NCBI GenBank assembly: GCA_035480415.1
Contig: DATIHT010000081.1
Span: 1-20,001, forward strand
Origin: DATIHT01 sp035480415
GTDB lineage: Bacteria > Patescibacteriota > Microgenomatia > Curtissbacterales > GWA2-41-24
Direction of reading: 5' to 3'
Length of the DNA stretch: 20,001 bases
Each line of letters begins with the position of its first letter. Position 1 is the first letter of the stretch. Below, in pieces: positions 19,765 to 20,001 of the stretch. Position numbers and translations under genes: made by a program. The notes below the pieces were generated by a model. That model had not been told where the DNA came from, ran no database searches, and was given only the letters and a program-made list of their open reading frames with translations.

Positions 19765-20001
19765 GATTTTTCTCTTGCGTATTTCTCCAAACGATACTTT
19801 CGGTCTCCAAAATAACCATTCACCTCTGGCCTAATAATCGGCATGCCAAGAAGTTGACCTGGAAAAACCGTGTAGGTGCCATATTTACCGTTCACCTTGT
19901 CTAAAGTCGACAAAAGTGTTTGTCTGCGTCTGTCCCACGGAAAAAGAGGAGTAGACATATAATCAGCACTTGTTAACATTCCCAAAGTTATTCCGCAAAA
20001 C
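19761..20001 (-). CDS. C-terminal fragment of a probable Y-family DNA polymerase (DinB/UmuC-like), runs off right edge
   Basis: The minus-strand frame is open to the window edge for about 79 codons, so this is the 3' end of a longer gene and not a complete small ORF; the apparent start codon near 19985 is TTG inside the frame. Readable text includes PLFPWDRRRQTLLSTLDKVN followed by GKYGTYTVFPG, which resembles the last part of the little-finger domain of DNA polymerase IV and UmuC (L-x-x-A-L-D-x-I-N-x-R-Y-G-x-x-T-V), then a basic tail. Such enzymes copy past damaged bases and are often under LexA control, which fits the neighbourhood. The catalytic palm lies outside the window, so the assignment rests on a short region. 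Confidence 0.6.
   Translation of the reverse strand, partial: FCGITLGMLTSADYMSTPLFPWDRRRQTLLSTLDKVNGKYGTYTVFPGQLLGMPIIRPEVNGYFGDRKYRLEKYAREKS

Noticed and set aside
19761..19985. Complete 74-aa gene with TTG start
   Set aside because: The frame stays open to the window edge and the protein resembles the C-terminal end of Y-family polymerases, so it is a partial gene.

Overview
The window looks like chromosome from an ultra-small Candidate Phyla Radiation (Patescibacteria) bacterium, most likely Microgenomates-like. The reasons are short intergenic gaps, AT-leaning coding sequence, tRNA genes without an encoded CCA, genes that begin a few bases after a -10 hexamer (leaderless transcripts), a trimmed UvrC, and several unrecognised orphan genes. 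Stops are TAA, TAG and TGA, so the code is standard and not the TGA-Gly code of Gracilibacteria/Absconditabacteria. The phylum assignment is inference; there is no rRNA or ribosomal protein here to test it.

Layout. 1-660: 5' part of a polytopic GT39-like glycosyltransferase leaving the left edge. 800-1956: a small two-helix membrane protein with an acidic heptad tail and an endonuclease/exonuclease/phosphatase enzyme. 1969-2211: a palindromic cloverleaf-like element, then tRNA-Gly(TCC) and tRNA-Arg(TCT). 2217-3186: a beta-hydroxyacid dehydrogenase divergent from tRNA-His(GTG). 3221-6390 (minus): YvlD/holin-like membrane protein, yvcK, secG and an anchored family 5 solute-binding protein, the last three overlapping or abutting. 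6506-7552: an orphan helical protein. 7561-16719 (minus): uvrB with an overlapping 87-aa membrane ORF, uvrA, a secreted transglutaminase-like protein and uvrC, interrupted only by a plus-strand orphan at 13869-14396. 16744-18290: lexA flanked by two orphans. 18294-18681 (minus): tRNA-Lys(TTT), a GIY-YIG endonuclease ORF running into it, and a broken second copy of the same tRNA. 18808-19764: a CvpA-CAP fusion. 19761-20001: 3' end of a probable Y-family DNA polymerase leaving the right edge.

Theme. The right 12.5 kb holds the full UvrABC excision machinery, LexA and a probable translesion polymerase, so it is effectively a DNA-damage-response neighbourhood. No textbook LexA box was recognised.

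Most unusual items: (1) a cassette that is essentially one GIY-YIG ORF between an intact tRNA-Lys and a tRNA-Lys remnant carrying a perfect palindrome; (2) four degenerate tandem arrays with a 7-bp period, each just upstream of a minus-strand start codon; (3) a palindromic element supplying the -35 of a tRNA promoter. No stretch above 300 bases lacks a gene; the longest gaps are 18682-18807, 5827-5988 and 8827-8966, and all three contain repeats or promoters.
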